Notes: generated by a model not told the origin, from the sequence alone. 64,000 bases of DNA from Diphasiastrum complanatum (GCA_029204225.1 CM055112.1:23810872-23874871), one strand, 5' to 3'. Counted from the stretch's first letter, positions 50,758 to 61,074 are shown. Numbers and translations: made by a program.

Positions 50758-51100
50758 TTAGATCGGGTCAACAAAAAACAACTCTTTGTAGTACCGCCAA
50801 AGACAGCCGCCATTAACGACAATGTCGAAGAGTGCTCTGTCAAGTGTTTTTAACTGGACTGCTCCATTTGGGAAGATTTTATTGATTACATATGGTCCTT
50901 CGCTTCCGAATTTTAATTTTTCTGGGTGCTTCTTGGATTTGTAGAAAAACACCTAATCACCTAAGTGTAAGTCTTTATTGCGTAGGTGACGATCATGCCA
51001 AGTTTTTTGTTGACGTTTGTTAACTAATTGTGTGTGTGGATGCTTGTGGATGCAGTTTCTTTGTTTGGTTTTGTAGGTACAAGAAGTGGTGGCAAACATT
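50758..51100 (-). pseudogene. Ty3/gypsy integrase C-terminal fragment (fossil)
   Basis: On the minus strand the sequence reads KTWHDRHLRNKDLHLGD, then KLKFGSEGPYVINKIFPNGA and VNGGCLWRYYKEL. This is the C-terminal barrel of a gypsy integrase. It is a relative of the plus-strand element at 41.6-41.8 kb. Confidence 0.8.
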
Positions 51101-51368
51101 TGGTAATGTTCATAGTATGTCAATGCAAAAATTGTGTTTACATTGGTGAAAGAAATATTAGACTCTGGATTATGGCCAAGATCAACATATTTCAATGCCA
51201 TCAGAGCAGAGGCAGGGTGATGTATTACAGACTTCTCAATCAACCTCTAAAGCTGATGGGTATGGAGGATAAACATTGCTTGCTTCCATGTAGACTGGCA
51301 TCAACATCAACAATACTATGCACATTTTTGGGATGTGTCTTGTACTTGGTGTTTTAAAATCTAAAAAA

Positions 51369-51880
51369 TGGGGAGAGTGTTAGAGCTAATTATTATTTTC
51401 CTTATGGGTGCAGCCCCACCAGCCGTTAGTGTTGGTCCGTTAGGGGGGTGATAATAGATTCAGTTTGAGCTAACTGAATGTATGCAGCCCCACCTACAGT
51501 TAGCGAAAGCTGTTATAGCTAACTGAATCAAATTGGGGCCCCACCAGCTCAGTTATGTTTAGTTAGGTTTTTAGCTTGTTTATCAGCTTTCCCCACCTAC
51601 ATTTATCGTTTCCTTGGGAAGAATTGTTATGAGGTCAGACGATTGATCCAGTATGTTTGCTATGAGGTCAGACGATTGATCTAGTGCGTCAGACGATCAT
51701 TCCAGAGCAGCCATCCAACGAAGACATTCAAGACACCTTTCGTCCGTTTACCTCACAGCAAATCGAGCGATCCTTGAAGCTCTAAAGAATGAAGATATGA
51801 CACACATCGTTGATCTGGATATTAAGCAAAGAGTGTAGTGGCAAAGAGCAAGAGTTCCCTGCATGAGAGAGACAAGGAGT
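51369..51880 (+). mobile_element. Possible LTR edge with purine tract (fossil), then unassigned DNA
   Basis: AAAAAATGGGGAGAG followed by TGTTAGAGC near 51366-51388 looks like a polypurine tract and LTR start. The LTR end and partner are not found. 51626-51705 has three short imperfect repeats around GAGGTCAGACGATTGAT. Confidence 0.3.
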
Positions 51881-52205
51881 AAGTGATGAAGTAAATGATT
51901 GGGAAGATTGGACGTACTTGTTATAAATGCAATTTAGCTGATGAAATAATGAATTTTATTTCGGACATAGATAACAACTGATGCTCAGCTATGACACCTG
52001 TCTTCCTCACGCGACTAGCTTGTGCAGTTTTGTTGTGTGGGACGGTGGTAGGTAACAGCTGGACGTCTTAAAACTTGCTTTGCTTCATGGTACTCTGTAT
52101 TGTTAAACTTTATACAATTGTATTTTTACCTGTTATGCTATAAATTGAAGGGTTCAAAGGGTTTGGTCTTGACTTGTCAAGAGGGACTATGTGAAATATT
52201 GGTAT
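51881..52205 (+). repeat. 5' module of Penelope-like copy 1
   Basis: About 320 bp with roughly 90% identity by eye to 57757-58077, and partly shared with 5.1 kb and 62.0 kb. It contains GTGATGAAGTAAATGATTGG, CACCTGTCTTCCTCACGCGA and GTGGTAGGTAACAGCTGG, the last a splice-donor-like word. It lies about 200 bp before the first open frame of the element, where a promoter or leader is expected. Confidence 0.85.
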
Positions 52206-52400
52206 TCTCTCTCTAGCATCTCTGATGCCACCTCGACTACCCTTTGGGCGGGGTAGTACCAAACCTTTAGCTTGTATTTTATGGCTAACAAGGTCTGTTG
52301 TATGGTGTAGTCCACATGATGGTTTCATGATGCAGTGACTCTTGGCTATGGGGAGCTCCTTCCTCCTCCTAGTCCTTTTGTTTAGACTATTATATGTTGC

Positions 52401-53429
52401 ATGAAGAAAGCTGTTGAAGTTCACAAATTGATTACTACTTATGATATGACTATTTGTAATGCTGCTGGCCCAGATGATAAAATTCTTTGCATTGTTGATT
52501 TGATGTGCATCGTGGATTGGATCAAAATTTATACGGATTTTATTAAAAAGAAGAAAACCCTTAGCATAGTTGAAAAAAATTATATGAACCTCTCAAACTA
52601 TGCTGAACGAATTGCTGCTGAGGAAAAGTTCTGTAATACGCATATTCGAAAAGTATTTGCTTGCCTGGAAAAAGAAAATGGTGACTCCTGTATTGATATC
52701 CCTGTCCTTACTACTGCTCCTACTCCACCTCACCCTTTGATTTTTACCGAAGACCTTGATGAAGACAGTGCTTCTCAGTTAGAGTCCTTCTCACAAGAAA
52801 TCTGTGATGTGGGAAATCAATCTACCTTTGAATTTTGTCAGGACAATAGTTGCCAAGTACCATTTGTACCAAGTCGTATCATTGAGTTTAAATTTGCAAA
52901 AACTGCTTATAAACTTTGGAGCCTTCTCTCTGTCAACTTCCTTGCACCTATCTCTATTGAGCTCTGGATCGCTCTTGCTCATCTCATTGATGTAGAAGTC
53001 CAAGCGTGCAAGCTTGCTGCTTTGCATAAGAATCCTTATTTTGATACTCCTACTGCCTTTAATATTGTCATCAAGATGAGTAGATTTGAACCTTCAAGAT
53101 GTCCTTCTGAGCAGACCTGGGTTAGAACTAGAGGCCATTTTGACACTGGCTTTAACAGAATGAACCTTCATCAAGCTACAATCTGGAACTGGAAAAGACT
53201 TTTCTTTAAGTGCAGATGCGATGGTAAATGCAAAAGCAATTATTCTAACATATGGTTTGATCACTCTATTTGGTACATTATGAATAATCTTTCCATTTTC
53301 TTTCCTGGTGTGTCTCTGCAAAATCAGCTTAATGTCTTCTTCCTTTGGTTGCGTAAACCTGCTAGAGAGGTTGTCAAGTCCCACCTTGTCTTTCTGTATA
53401 TCTTGATGCTGTCATTGAACTTTCCATAA
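52401..53429 (+). CDS. First open frame of Penelope-like copy 1, unknown protein
   Basis: A 342-codon frame with no domain I recognise. It has no GIY-YIG motif. A Cys cluster CRCDGKC lies near residue 272, and a Pro-rich stretch (TTAPTPPHPL) near residue 105. It stands upstream of, and on the same strand as, the reverse transcriptase, so it is probably the element's own ORF1 or N-terminal domain. Related sequence continues in another frame to about 53710, so this copy is not intact. Confidence 0.55.
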   Translation: MKKAVEVHKLITTYDMTICNAAGPDDKILCIVDLMCIVDWIKIYTDFIKKKKTLSIVEKNYMNLSNYAERIAAEEKFCNTHIRKVFACLEKENGDSCIDIPVLTTAPTPPHPLIFTEDLDEDSASQLESFSQEICDVGNQSTFEFCQDNSCQVPFVPSRIIEFKFAKTAYKLWSLLSVNFLAPISIELWIALAHLIDVEVQACKLAALHKNPYFDTPTAFNIVIKMSRFEPSRCPSEQTWVRTRGHFDTGFNRMNLHQATIWNWKRLFFKCRCDGKCKSNYSNIWFDHSIWYIMNNLSIFFPGVSLQNQLNVFFLWLRKPAREVVKSHLVFLYILMLSLNFP

Positions 53430-53839
53430 ACCCTAATGCTAAGCTCCTTGCACACCTTGGTGACGTTGAAAATGTTCAAGAAATTGAACGCCTTTTGAAA
53501 AAACCCAGCTTCTCTACTTTGCAAGACAAATACTTCCATAATATTAGCAAAAAAATGGGTTCCTTCAATCTGAACAATCCAAGCTCAGTCATATCAGGCA
53601 GTGGCAATAACAGGAAGAGAAAGTACTTTCCGAACAAAGGCAAAGAAGGGCAAAGCAGTGGTGGTAAGGGGGATCTTCCTATCAGAAAGCTGAATTTTTA
53701 CCGTGATTGATCCATGTGCAGGAGGACATAGAAGAAACAAGGATATTGGAGGTCAGCAATAATGGTAGACGACAACTAGTAGTTAGAAGAGACAGAGGAA
53801 AGTTTTTTTTGCATTTACGTTATTATAACAGATGCTTTG

Positions 53840-55726
53840 AGATGATTGATATTAAACGACTATATGCTGAAACTTACTTCAAATTTTTGGTCGTATTGAT
53901 GAGACTTTTGAGCTTATTGTGTTTGGTTGGTCTTACTTTCCACATTTGAAGCATGAATGTTATAAATTCTTTCAAGTTTTTTGTGATTTCGATGTTGACA
54001 ACATTCCACCTTGTACTTGCGCTAACAATAAACGTTTTAAAGAGTTCATTTCCGAAATTTTTGGGCATGTTGTCTCGATGGATACTGGAATTATTAGAAG
54101 CAAACTTTTAAAGAATGACTTGAACAAAGGACTTAATCACATCCCGTTGCGCCAGTCTAATATAAATGAGATAGCTTTAGAACTTTATCGTGGATGATTT
54201 GAATTGGCAAGTTTTTTACCTACTTATCAAAATATTGATCATGAGACTGTTATGGAACATGCCTTGATTTGCAAAGATGTTGTAACAAACTTTTTGAAAA
54301 ATATCAAGTGGCTGCATGGAAAAAGTATAATGAATAACAAACTAACAAATGCCATTGATGAGCGTAATTGGATTACTACCAATCTGTATGTGAATGGTGT
54401 GGATAAGGCTCAACATAACCCATGTTTTATGTGCATCTACTTTGTAAGAAATTTGGCTTTGGTTAGACTGTCTAGTTCAGATTTTGTCCCGTTTTCGAAA
54501 GAAAATGTAAATACACTAGACATGGCTATGGTTAAGATCCGAGATACGTTTGCTACTAAAATACCTGATTTTCTAATAGGGAAAGAAGAATTGCCTTTCT
54601 TACTCTGTACTTTCAAAGCACATAAAAATGCGTTCAGATGGATTACAAACGCACATGACTGCTATTTTTCTAAGGTGGCCACGTTTATTTCTGGAGCTCT
54701 TGGTATACTGACTCATCTCCTTACGGAGAGGGCAGGCCTTAAGGCAACTTCATACCGAAGTATCCTAAATGTGGACACCAACCTATTCTGGCAATGCGAT
54801 TCATCCACTGAATTTTATCTTAATGTGCCTAACAAAATCACTTTGATGTGGTCTATTGACATCGCAAAATGCTATGAGAATATTCCTCATAATGGTCCTG
54901 ATGGACTAAAAATAATAATATCGAGAATGATCGGATATGCATTCAAGTCTTGTAAAAACAAAAAGCTTGCCTATCAATGGAAACCGAGCTTTAAGCAATT
55001 TGATTGGAAATGGGTTACCAATCAAATCGATAATTGGACTGTGATTGACATGGAACCTCTTTGACAATATAATGATATACTGATTGACAATTGCATAGTA
55101 AGATTAGGAAACAGAACTTGGAAACAGGTCTGTGGTATTCCTATGAGTTTTGTCTGTTCCCCTACATGGTATAACTGGTATCTGTCATTCTATGAATTAC
55201 ATTTTATGAAAAGACTCACCAGACTTGGAAAGGTGGAATACCTTTCCGTTATATTGATGATATTTGTTTCATAAACAACACAAATGCTCTTTTATTTCTG
55301 GACAAGGAGCAACCTCGTGTCGATGATAATGCCTTATGGATCTATCCCTTGGAGTCCCTCACCATAGAAAATGAAGACGCTTCGGATAATAAGGTCAATT
55401 TTTTGAATATTACCACTACCTTTGATTCTTTATCAGGTAAGTTTCATATGAAAAAATTTGACAAGCGAAGGGAACTTCCGTTTTCATTTTTCCAATATAT
55501 ACCTACCAATAGACCGATTATGAACTCGTATAAAATTATTGTCGCTCAAATTATTGTTGCCATGTACTGTTGTAGCAAACATGATACTTTTATAGATGAG
55601 GTCAGAAACATCGTTCTTGCTTTTCAATGTAATGCCTTCATGAGAGGAAGATTGTATGAGATTATAAACAACCTATTCCTACACAATTTGTTCCCTGGAC
55701 TTGTTTACTTTACCAAAAAATGCTAA
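53840..55726 (+). pseudogene. Penelope-like reverse transcriptase, copy 1 (not intact)
   Basis: Parts in order: a Cys/His block with PPCTCANNKRFKEF, GHVVSMDTGII and GLNHIPLRQSN (53990-54160) of the type preceding the RT in some Penelope-like elements. RT entry LLCTFKAHKNAFRWI follows at 54600. Motif A is SIDIAKCYENIP (54850) and motif B CGIPMSFVCSP (55130). Motif C is RYIDDICFIN (55245, catalytic DD present). The thumb-side block is VNFLNITTTFDS, then FDKRRELPFSFFQYIP (55395-55500). No GIY-YIG endonuclease follows before the element ends. A few breaks separate the frames. The assignment to Penelope-like elements rests on the RYIDD, the FLN/FLD block and the block order. Confidence 0.65.
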
Positions 55727-55739
55727 AATTTTTTTGGTG

Positions 55740-55813
55740 GGCAGTTAGCACTCCATCTCAAGGGTGCTAACTGCCTCTTGAGAGACTTTGCTAGATGTGA
55801 GTACGGTTGGTGG

Positions 55814-55815
<2 letters not shown>
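55740..55815 (+). promoter_or_regulatory. 3' stem-loop and tail of Penelope-like copy 1
   Basis: GGCAGTTAGCAC (55740-55751) pairs perfectly with GTGCTAACTGCC (55764-55775) across a 12-nt loop, 13 bp after the stop codon. A tail ending GTACGGTTGGTGGG leads straight into (CT)n. The same arrangement is seen in copy 2. Confidence 0.85.

Positions 55816-55871
<56 letters not shown>
55816..55871. repeat. (CT)n at the 3' end of Penelope-like copy 1
   Basis: A 56-bp CT array beginning exactly where similarity with copy 2 stops (GGGTTCTCT). Confidence 0.95.
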
Positions 55872-55873
<2 letters not shown>

Positions 55874-57756
55874 GGGCTATGTTGCATACATATATTGCTT
55901 TATTCGCTTCACAAGCCTATGTGAAATGTAAATGTCGCGTACTAACCTTATTTACTAGTGGGGGCAAAAAAATGCCTTACTATGATAAAAGACCCCACAT
56001 AATAGAAAAAGTTTTTTTATTAAAAATAGTGGGAAAGTTGTGAATCTCTCAATGGCTAGGATCTATGCACATTATGGATAGTTAATCTAACGGTGAGCAG
56101 CAATTTGCACTTAGTACACCTGAGTGTCCTCTGTTTCTATAAAGAGGGAAATCACACAACCCTATTCACTTTTCATCATGCTTTCTTGCTCTGTCTCTCT
56201 CTCTCTCTCATTCTTGCTCTAATGTTGCTCTACCATACGGTGATTGTGATTAAAAAGAAAGCTCAGGAATGCTACTGAAAGAGCAAGCGTGTGAACGATA
56301 CTGCAAACTAAGGTGATAAGTGATTTGAGGAATGGTAGCTCGCTGATAATGAAGGATGTATGCTGTGCTTTATGATTAGGAATGGATGCTTACTACTTGC
56401 TGTGATTACCGTTGTGTAGTAGCAAGTATTGGCTTGCAAAACTGTGACTGGGTACTCTTGCAATCAAGCGCTGCCTCAAGGAGCAATAGTGGGCATTCTT
56501 ACAGGTATTTTCTCAACCTCTATTGATCTATGGTTGGCGCTGGACAACAATCCAGATGTTGGCAATAAGTATCACATTTTATGAATGGAGTATAGTCGCT
56601 GGCCAGCGCTCTTTCTGTAGCGGATTTGGCCGCTGGCCAGCGCTAGTTTTTGGCAAGAATATTCATTTTACTACTGCGATTTAGCAGTGCCTTGCATGCA
56701 AGCAAAACTCCACGCATTTTTTTAGTATGGAATGATAGTAAAAGTGTGATGGACCGTTGTCCTTCCATATAGGTTCCGATGATACCAATGGTTATAGCTT
56801 ATATGTGGTTGATAAGAGTACTCTTTCTATACTCCATTGCTTGTAACTTCCTATGATTGAATGCTCTGGATGATTGCTCTGGTAGGATGATAGAAGCCAT
56901 GATGATAGCTGCCTCTGATAATAAGTGTAATGGCTTCTAAAGAATGTAGCATGAAGAAAGCTTGGCTTGATAGTATCTTCCTGAGAAAACGTGTGCACAA
57001 AAAATGATAATCTGTATATCGTGGATATGGTGAGGAATGAAATGCTCTTGAATAGTTGAATGTTAAGTTAATAATCTTCGGGAAGACGATGGATTAGCTA
57101 TTGATAAAGACTATGAGGTTGGTAGAAGTACTCTATGCTTAACACAATACTTTTGGTTTGAATCTTCTAGCACGTAGGTGATTTGTGTAAACAGCTGAAG
57201 ATGGATAGTTCGCAAGAGATGACTTCGCCTATCATTCAGGTACGATGCTATACGAAACTTCACCAATACGGTGGGTAGCCTTACTTGTTACTACGAGAAA
57301 TCTTATACATGCATGATAATACTGCAAATGCTTCCTATAATGGTATTAATTAATAAATCTAGAAAAGTCTGATCTTGTGTGCGTTAAAGTGGACATGAGC
57401 TTGTGATTTTTGTAAAATAAATTTCTCCTACATCCTAAGTCCGGTTATTATATGTAAAGTCACGTACTCATATAGGGCTCGACCATGGTACACTTGAATG
57501 ACATGGATTTGCCCAAGTTGTTCGATGCTTGGACTCCCGGAAAACGGTTACCAGATATCCATGGGGGCTAGTATAGCACGGAGGTGCTCTAGTACCTAGC
57601 GTTGTGGCCATAGTCATGTCTCTGTCCATCAGTGTAGTGAAAGATAGTTGCTTACATGTAAAATGTAGATGTGAACCTAATACACTTCTTTCGCTCTTGT
57701 ATTGATTAGTATGGCTTGTGCCCTAATACGGCTTCGTTAAATGGTGAAATGTATTG
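55872..57756. other. Non-coding; promoter-like patch near 56.1 kb
   Basis: No gene found. TCTATAAAGAGGG at about 56137 resembles a plant TATA box. It is followed about 55 bp later by a CT-rich Y-patch-like run (56190-56209), but no coding frame follows. The palindrome CGCTGGCCAGCG occurs at 56597-56608 and 56631-56642. Confidence 0.4.
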
Positions 57757-58072
57757 CTAAGTGATGAAGTAAATGATTGGGAAGATTTGACGTACTTGTT
57801 ATAAATGCAATTTAGCTGATAAAATAGTGAATCTTGTTTCGGACATGGATTACAACTGATGCTCAGCTATGACACATGTCTTCCTCACGCGACTAACTTA
57901 TGCAGTTTTGTTGTGTGGGATGATGGCAGGTAACAGTTGGGCATCTTAAAACTTGCTTTGCTTTATGGTACTCTCTATTGTTAAACTTTATACAGTTGTA
58001 TTTTTACCTGTTATGCTATAAATTGAAGGGTTTAAAGGGTTTGGTCTTGACTTGTCAAGACGGACTATGTGA

Positions 58073-58077
<5 letters not shown>
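57757..58077 (+). repeat. Second copy of the Penelope-like 5' module
   Basis: Direct repeat of 51881-52205, same orientation, about 5.9 kb away. Similarity ends at GGACTATGTGAAAT, right where a 69-bp (CT)n (58078-58146) begins. No reverse transcriptase follows it. Confidence 0.88.

Positions 58078-58146
<69 letters not shown>
58078..58146. repeat. (CT)n microsatellite
   Basis: A 69-bp CT array directly abutting the repeat module to its left. Confidence 0.95.
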
Positions 58147-58151
<5 letters not shown>

Positions 58152-58159
58152 ACACACAC

Positions 58160-58488
58160 AACAAGATACATTTTATGCAATATGAAAAACTTGTAGGAAC
58201 ATGATGCGGTGGTCTTATCCTTTAGTAAATAGAGAAAATAATTTGAAGGCGCTTCCTCGTTGAGCGAATGGCTCAAATCTTTTTCCAAAGATGCCTCTTT
58301 TTCTGGTCCATTGGCAGCTGATTGTATACATTTTATGCAATATGATATACTTGTAGGAACATAATCCGGTGGTCTTATCCTTTAGTAAATAGAGGAAATA
58401 ATTCGAAGGCGCTTCCTCGTTGAGCGAATGGCTTAAACCTTTTTCGAAAGATGCCTCTTTTTCTGGTCCATTGGCAGCCGATTGTGGA
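58160..58488. repeat. Tandem duplication, two units of about 163 bp
   Basis: Units 58163-58324 and 58325-58488 share ATACATTTTATGCAATATGA, GGTGGTCTTATCCTTTAGTA, GGCGCTTCCTCGTTGAGCGA and TCTTTTTCTGGTCCATTGGC. By eye they are above 90% identical, so the duplication is recent. On the minus strand both read through as EEAPSNYFLYLLKDKTT, so an old coding piece may have been duplicated. Confidence 0.92.
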
Positions 58489-59098
58489 GACAATGCTGGC
58501 TATTTAGAGTTGCTTCCTTAACCAACTTAAGTCCATCCTCCATAGTACGCCTTATCCCATCTTTGTTTCTTGAGCGCCTGTTAGAGGCAGTAACATCTTC
58601 CAGGTAACCTTCAGATGCTTAAGGCAGTTGCTGCAGGCATCTCCGTCTGTTCTTTCAAAATGGCTCAATTTGCACCCCTTGATTCTGGCTTCAACTGCAA
58701 GCCGTTCTGGAAAATTGAAACAAGAACGTCTACGAGGCACAAAACACTCTTCTCAAATATGGGCAATCTGAAGGAGGAGGAGGGAAATACGAAAACGTTA
58801 GGTCAGTTGCAACAGAATGAAAGAGACATCAATCCTCGGAGAAGGTTTTTTTACATGCAAACAAACATGACAGTACGAGATGCACTAGGCCTCCATAGCA
58901 AATGTCATTAAGAAGCTCCTTCCAAGAATAAAGAAGAAGGTAACCTAATGATCAGCAAATCGGCTTGAACATCATAATCAACAAACGAGTCAAAAGCAAA
59001 GAGTTTTACAATCAGGGTAAAAAGCCTTCAAAACAACACGACCTGTCATGTTCTAAGCAGAAGCACTTAAATCAAGCATAATATTTTGAAATGGCACG

Positions 59099-59100
<2 letters not shown>
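58489..59100. other. Unassigned
   Basis: Frames at 58552-58740 (minus) and 58615-58911 (plus) overlap and show no known motif. Confidence 0.3.

Positions 59101-59151
<51 letters not shown>
59101..59151. repeat. (GA)n microsatellite
   Basis: 51 bp of GA. Confidence 0.95.
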
Positions 59152-59154
<3 letters not shown>

Positions 59155-59443
59155 TCACGTGCGATGCCGTCACAACAACATAACTAAAACCAAACTAACT
59201 AAGAAGAGAAAAATATCTCTTCACTGCCCTAACTTTCAACCTAACTCTAAACAATCTCTAACAAGCGTCAATGAAAGTCAAAAATTTTCTCTTGACTAAA
59301 AGGCTCTCAAGTAGGAGGCGTCACTGAGTGATCACTGAGTGATTAGTTCCGGATGGGGTGACCAGAAAATGTCAACCATCTCAAAAAACAACTCTTTTTC
59401 CTATCGCATTTGCTTCCTCAACGAGCTGCTTCCATTCTTTTCA

Positions 59444-59880
59444 CTATAAGGCAGCTAGTTTTTCATAAACGAAAACATTACTGCCTTTAAGCCATCCATG
59501 GTGTTTAAGAACTTCATTACGATAATCAGTGTATTTGAAACGGATGAAGACAACCAAAGAGTCGAACTTACTGTGCCAAGCTGCTTCCACAGCGCCTTCC
59601 TCTTCCTCATAGGAAAGTGAGGCCAGAAGTTCTTTGGCTACAAGCAGGGGGTCGATTTCAGAAAGTCCTCTAACACGGACGTTTTGAGATTTGTATTCTC
59701 GTTTGGCTTGTTCTTCCATCGCCTGTGAAACCATCTTATTGCTTTTTGCTTCGGTATTTTTGAGCATGTCGGCCCAACCTTTTGTCCAGGTTTGAATTTC
59801 CTCCTCCAGTGCTTTGACTTGATTCGACGGGTGGTGACCCATTCCGTATCCATGGCTGGAGCAGGCCAAGAGCACAAGAG
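59444..59880 (-). pseudogene. LINE ORF1-like fragment (coiled coil plus RRM-like fold)
   Basis: The minus-strand frame reads QVKALEEEIQTWTKGWADML, a short coiled coil. It is followed by NVRVRGLSEIDPLLVAKELL, EAAWHSKFDSLVVFIRFKY and VLKHHGWLKGSNVFVYEKL. The pattern NVRVRGL...VFIRF...VL...LKGSNVF is that of LINE-1-type ORF1 RNA-binding proteins, which coat element RNA. Its 5' end stops at a (GA)n tract (59899-59956). The Leu/Ser run that extends the frame is just translated repeat and should not be counted as protein. No endonuclease or RT follows on the left, so the copy is truncated at both ends. Confidence 0.6.
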
Positions 59881-59895
59881 CAGGCCGAGAGCAGC

Positions 59896-59898
<3 letters not shown>

Positions 59899-59956
<58 letters not shown>
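59899..59956. repeat. (GA)n microsatellite
   Basis: 58 bp of GA abutting the 5' side of the LINE ORF1-like fragment. Confidence 0.95.
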
Positions 59957-59959
<3 letters not shown>

Positions 59960-60172
59960 GCATGCACATATAGATAACAACAAATGATACCATGTACTGC
60001 CCATTTTTAAACAGATTAAAAAGCAGAATAGTCACCTGTTTTTTTAAAAAAAATTAGTGCAGATTTTGCCTGCGTCTGCCACATGGCAGCATCGGATTGG
60101 TCTCTGCTTGCACCTGCCACGTCGCAGCTAAAGATTGGTTTAAAAAGGGTCCAAAAATCCATTACGCAATGA

Positions 60173-60301
60173 AAGGGGCCGGGCAGAGGCCATTTTGCCC
60201 GGTTCGGATTTCCAAAATTTTTTAGGCTCGGCCCCTCCGGGCCTCGCCTAAAAAAATTCTGGAAATCCTTACTGGGCAGAATAGCCTTTGCCCGGCTCCT
60301 T
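60173..60301. repeat. Fold-back (hairpin) element upstream of the S6 gene
   Basis: The left arm 60173-60227 and right arm 60246-60301 are inverted copies of about 55 bp, roughly 80% identical, around an 18-bp GC-rich loop. Shared words are GCCGGGCA, GATTTCCA and TTTTTTAGGC. It ends about 48 bp before the first telo-box of the S6 promoter. No clear target duplication was seen. Confidence 0.88.
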
Positions 60302-60348
60302 CCATAATACATAACATATGTATTTGAAAGATAAACATTTGGATAGTA

Positions 60349-60386
60349 AAACCCTAACTCTAAGCATGATGGATCGTAAACCCTAA
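60349..60386 (+). promoter_or_regulatory. Two telo-boxes in the S6 promoter or leader
   Basis: AAACCCTAA occurs at 60349-60357 and 60378-60386, 44-81 bp before the start codon. Telo-boxes are well known in promoters and leaders of plant ribosomal protein and translation genes, where they link expression to growth. Confidence 0.8.
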
Positions 60387-60429
60387 TTGTTGCTGTGGAG
60401 CGGTCGCTGCTGCATAGGAGGAGAATACC

Positions 60430-60777
60430 ATGCCGCTCTACGACTTCGTGGTGATGGCCAGCATGAAGGTGGATCGGCGTAGCATCGCGGATCTGCTGGT
60501 GCGCGTGGGGCAGCGTTTGCATGCCCAGAATGGCGTCATCACCGATGTCAAGTCTTTCGGCAAGCTCAATCTTGCTTACCACATCAAGAAGCGCGATGGC
60601 AGGCACTACGAGGGACAAATGATGCAGATGACCTTCATGGCTCATCCTCAGTTCAACAAGGAGCTTTCTTCTCTCAACAAAGATGAGAGGATCTTAAGGT
60701 GGATGCTGGTGAAGCACCGGGGCTCCAAGTGGCTGGAATCCATCAGAGCTCCAGATTCAGGCGAGGGTTTATTCTGA
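60430..60777 (+). CDS. Bacterial-type ribosomal protein S6 (bS6), plant mitochondrial type
   Basis: A small-subunit ribosomal protein that binds 18S-like rRNA together with bS18. The single exon encodes 115 residues, close to the bacterial length. It opens MPLYDFVVMA, the first beta strand. KSFGKLNLAYHIKKRDGRHY (about 40-59) is the central beta-hairpin, and KDERILRWMLVKH (about 87-99) is the C-terminal helix and strand of the bS6 fold. Plant mitochondrial homologues share the MPLYD start and LRWLLVKHR. There is no long N-terminal presequence, as in those homologues, so import would use an internal signal. The first ATG follows an in-frame leader with telo-boxes. Plastid S6 is less likely because its long transit peptide is absent. 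The neighbours are repeats. Confidence 0.9.
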   Translation: MPLYDFVVMASMKVDRRSIADLLVRVGQRLHAQNGVITDVKSFGKLNLAYHIKKRDGRHYEGQMMQMTFMAHPQFNKELSSLNKDERILRWMLVKHRGSKWLESIRAPDSGEGLF

Positions 60778-61070
60778 AGCAAATACATTATTTGTAAAAA
60801 TACGATTCCTGTTTCAAACCCTTGGTAATGCTTTCCCTCATAGATTACATATATTTCATCGGTCGGGCACTCGTATGCAATTTTACAAAAACATACATTA
60901 GATAAATTGTTTGAATTCAAGAAAACACACCACCAAAAAGAGGGCGAAAAAAATTCACATCTACAAGTTAAAATGCACCAAAAACAAAAAAAAAATTATA
61001 CTGGACAATGGTGACATCAACTCAACGGCTTGTTTAAAGATAATTTTATTATATTTACAATTTGTACTAC
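60778..61070. other. 3' flank of the S6 gene
   Basis: AT-rich, no gene. No canonical AATAAA lies near the stop; AATACA at 60782 may serve. Confidence 0.4.
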
Positions 61071-61074
61071 TCAC

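Noticed and set aside
51938-51953. CTGATGA followed by GAA in the Penelope-like module, like a hammerhead ribozyme core
   Set aside because: Penelope elements can carry hammerheads, but the bases between cannot form stem II and the copy at 57.8 kb has CTGATAA, losing an essential G. No full core was found in any copy.
52401-55726. The Penelope-like RT as a single-copy cellular rvt gene
   Set aside because: Two diverged copies in one window, repeat modules and decayed frames show a mobile element rather than a host gene.
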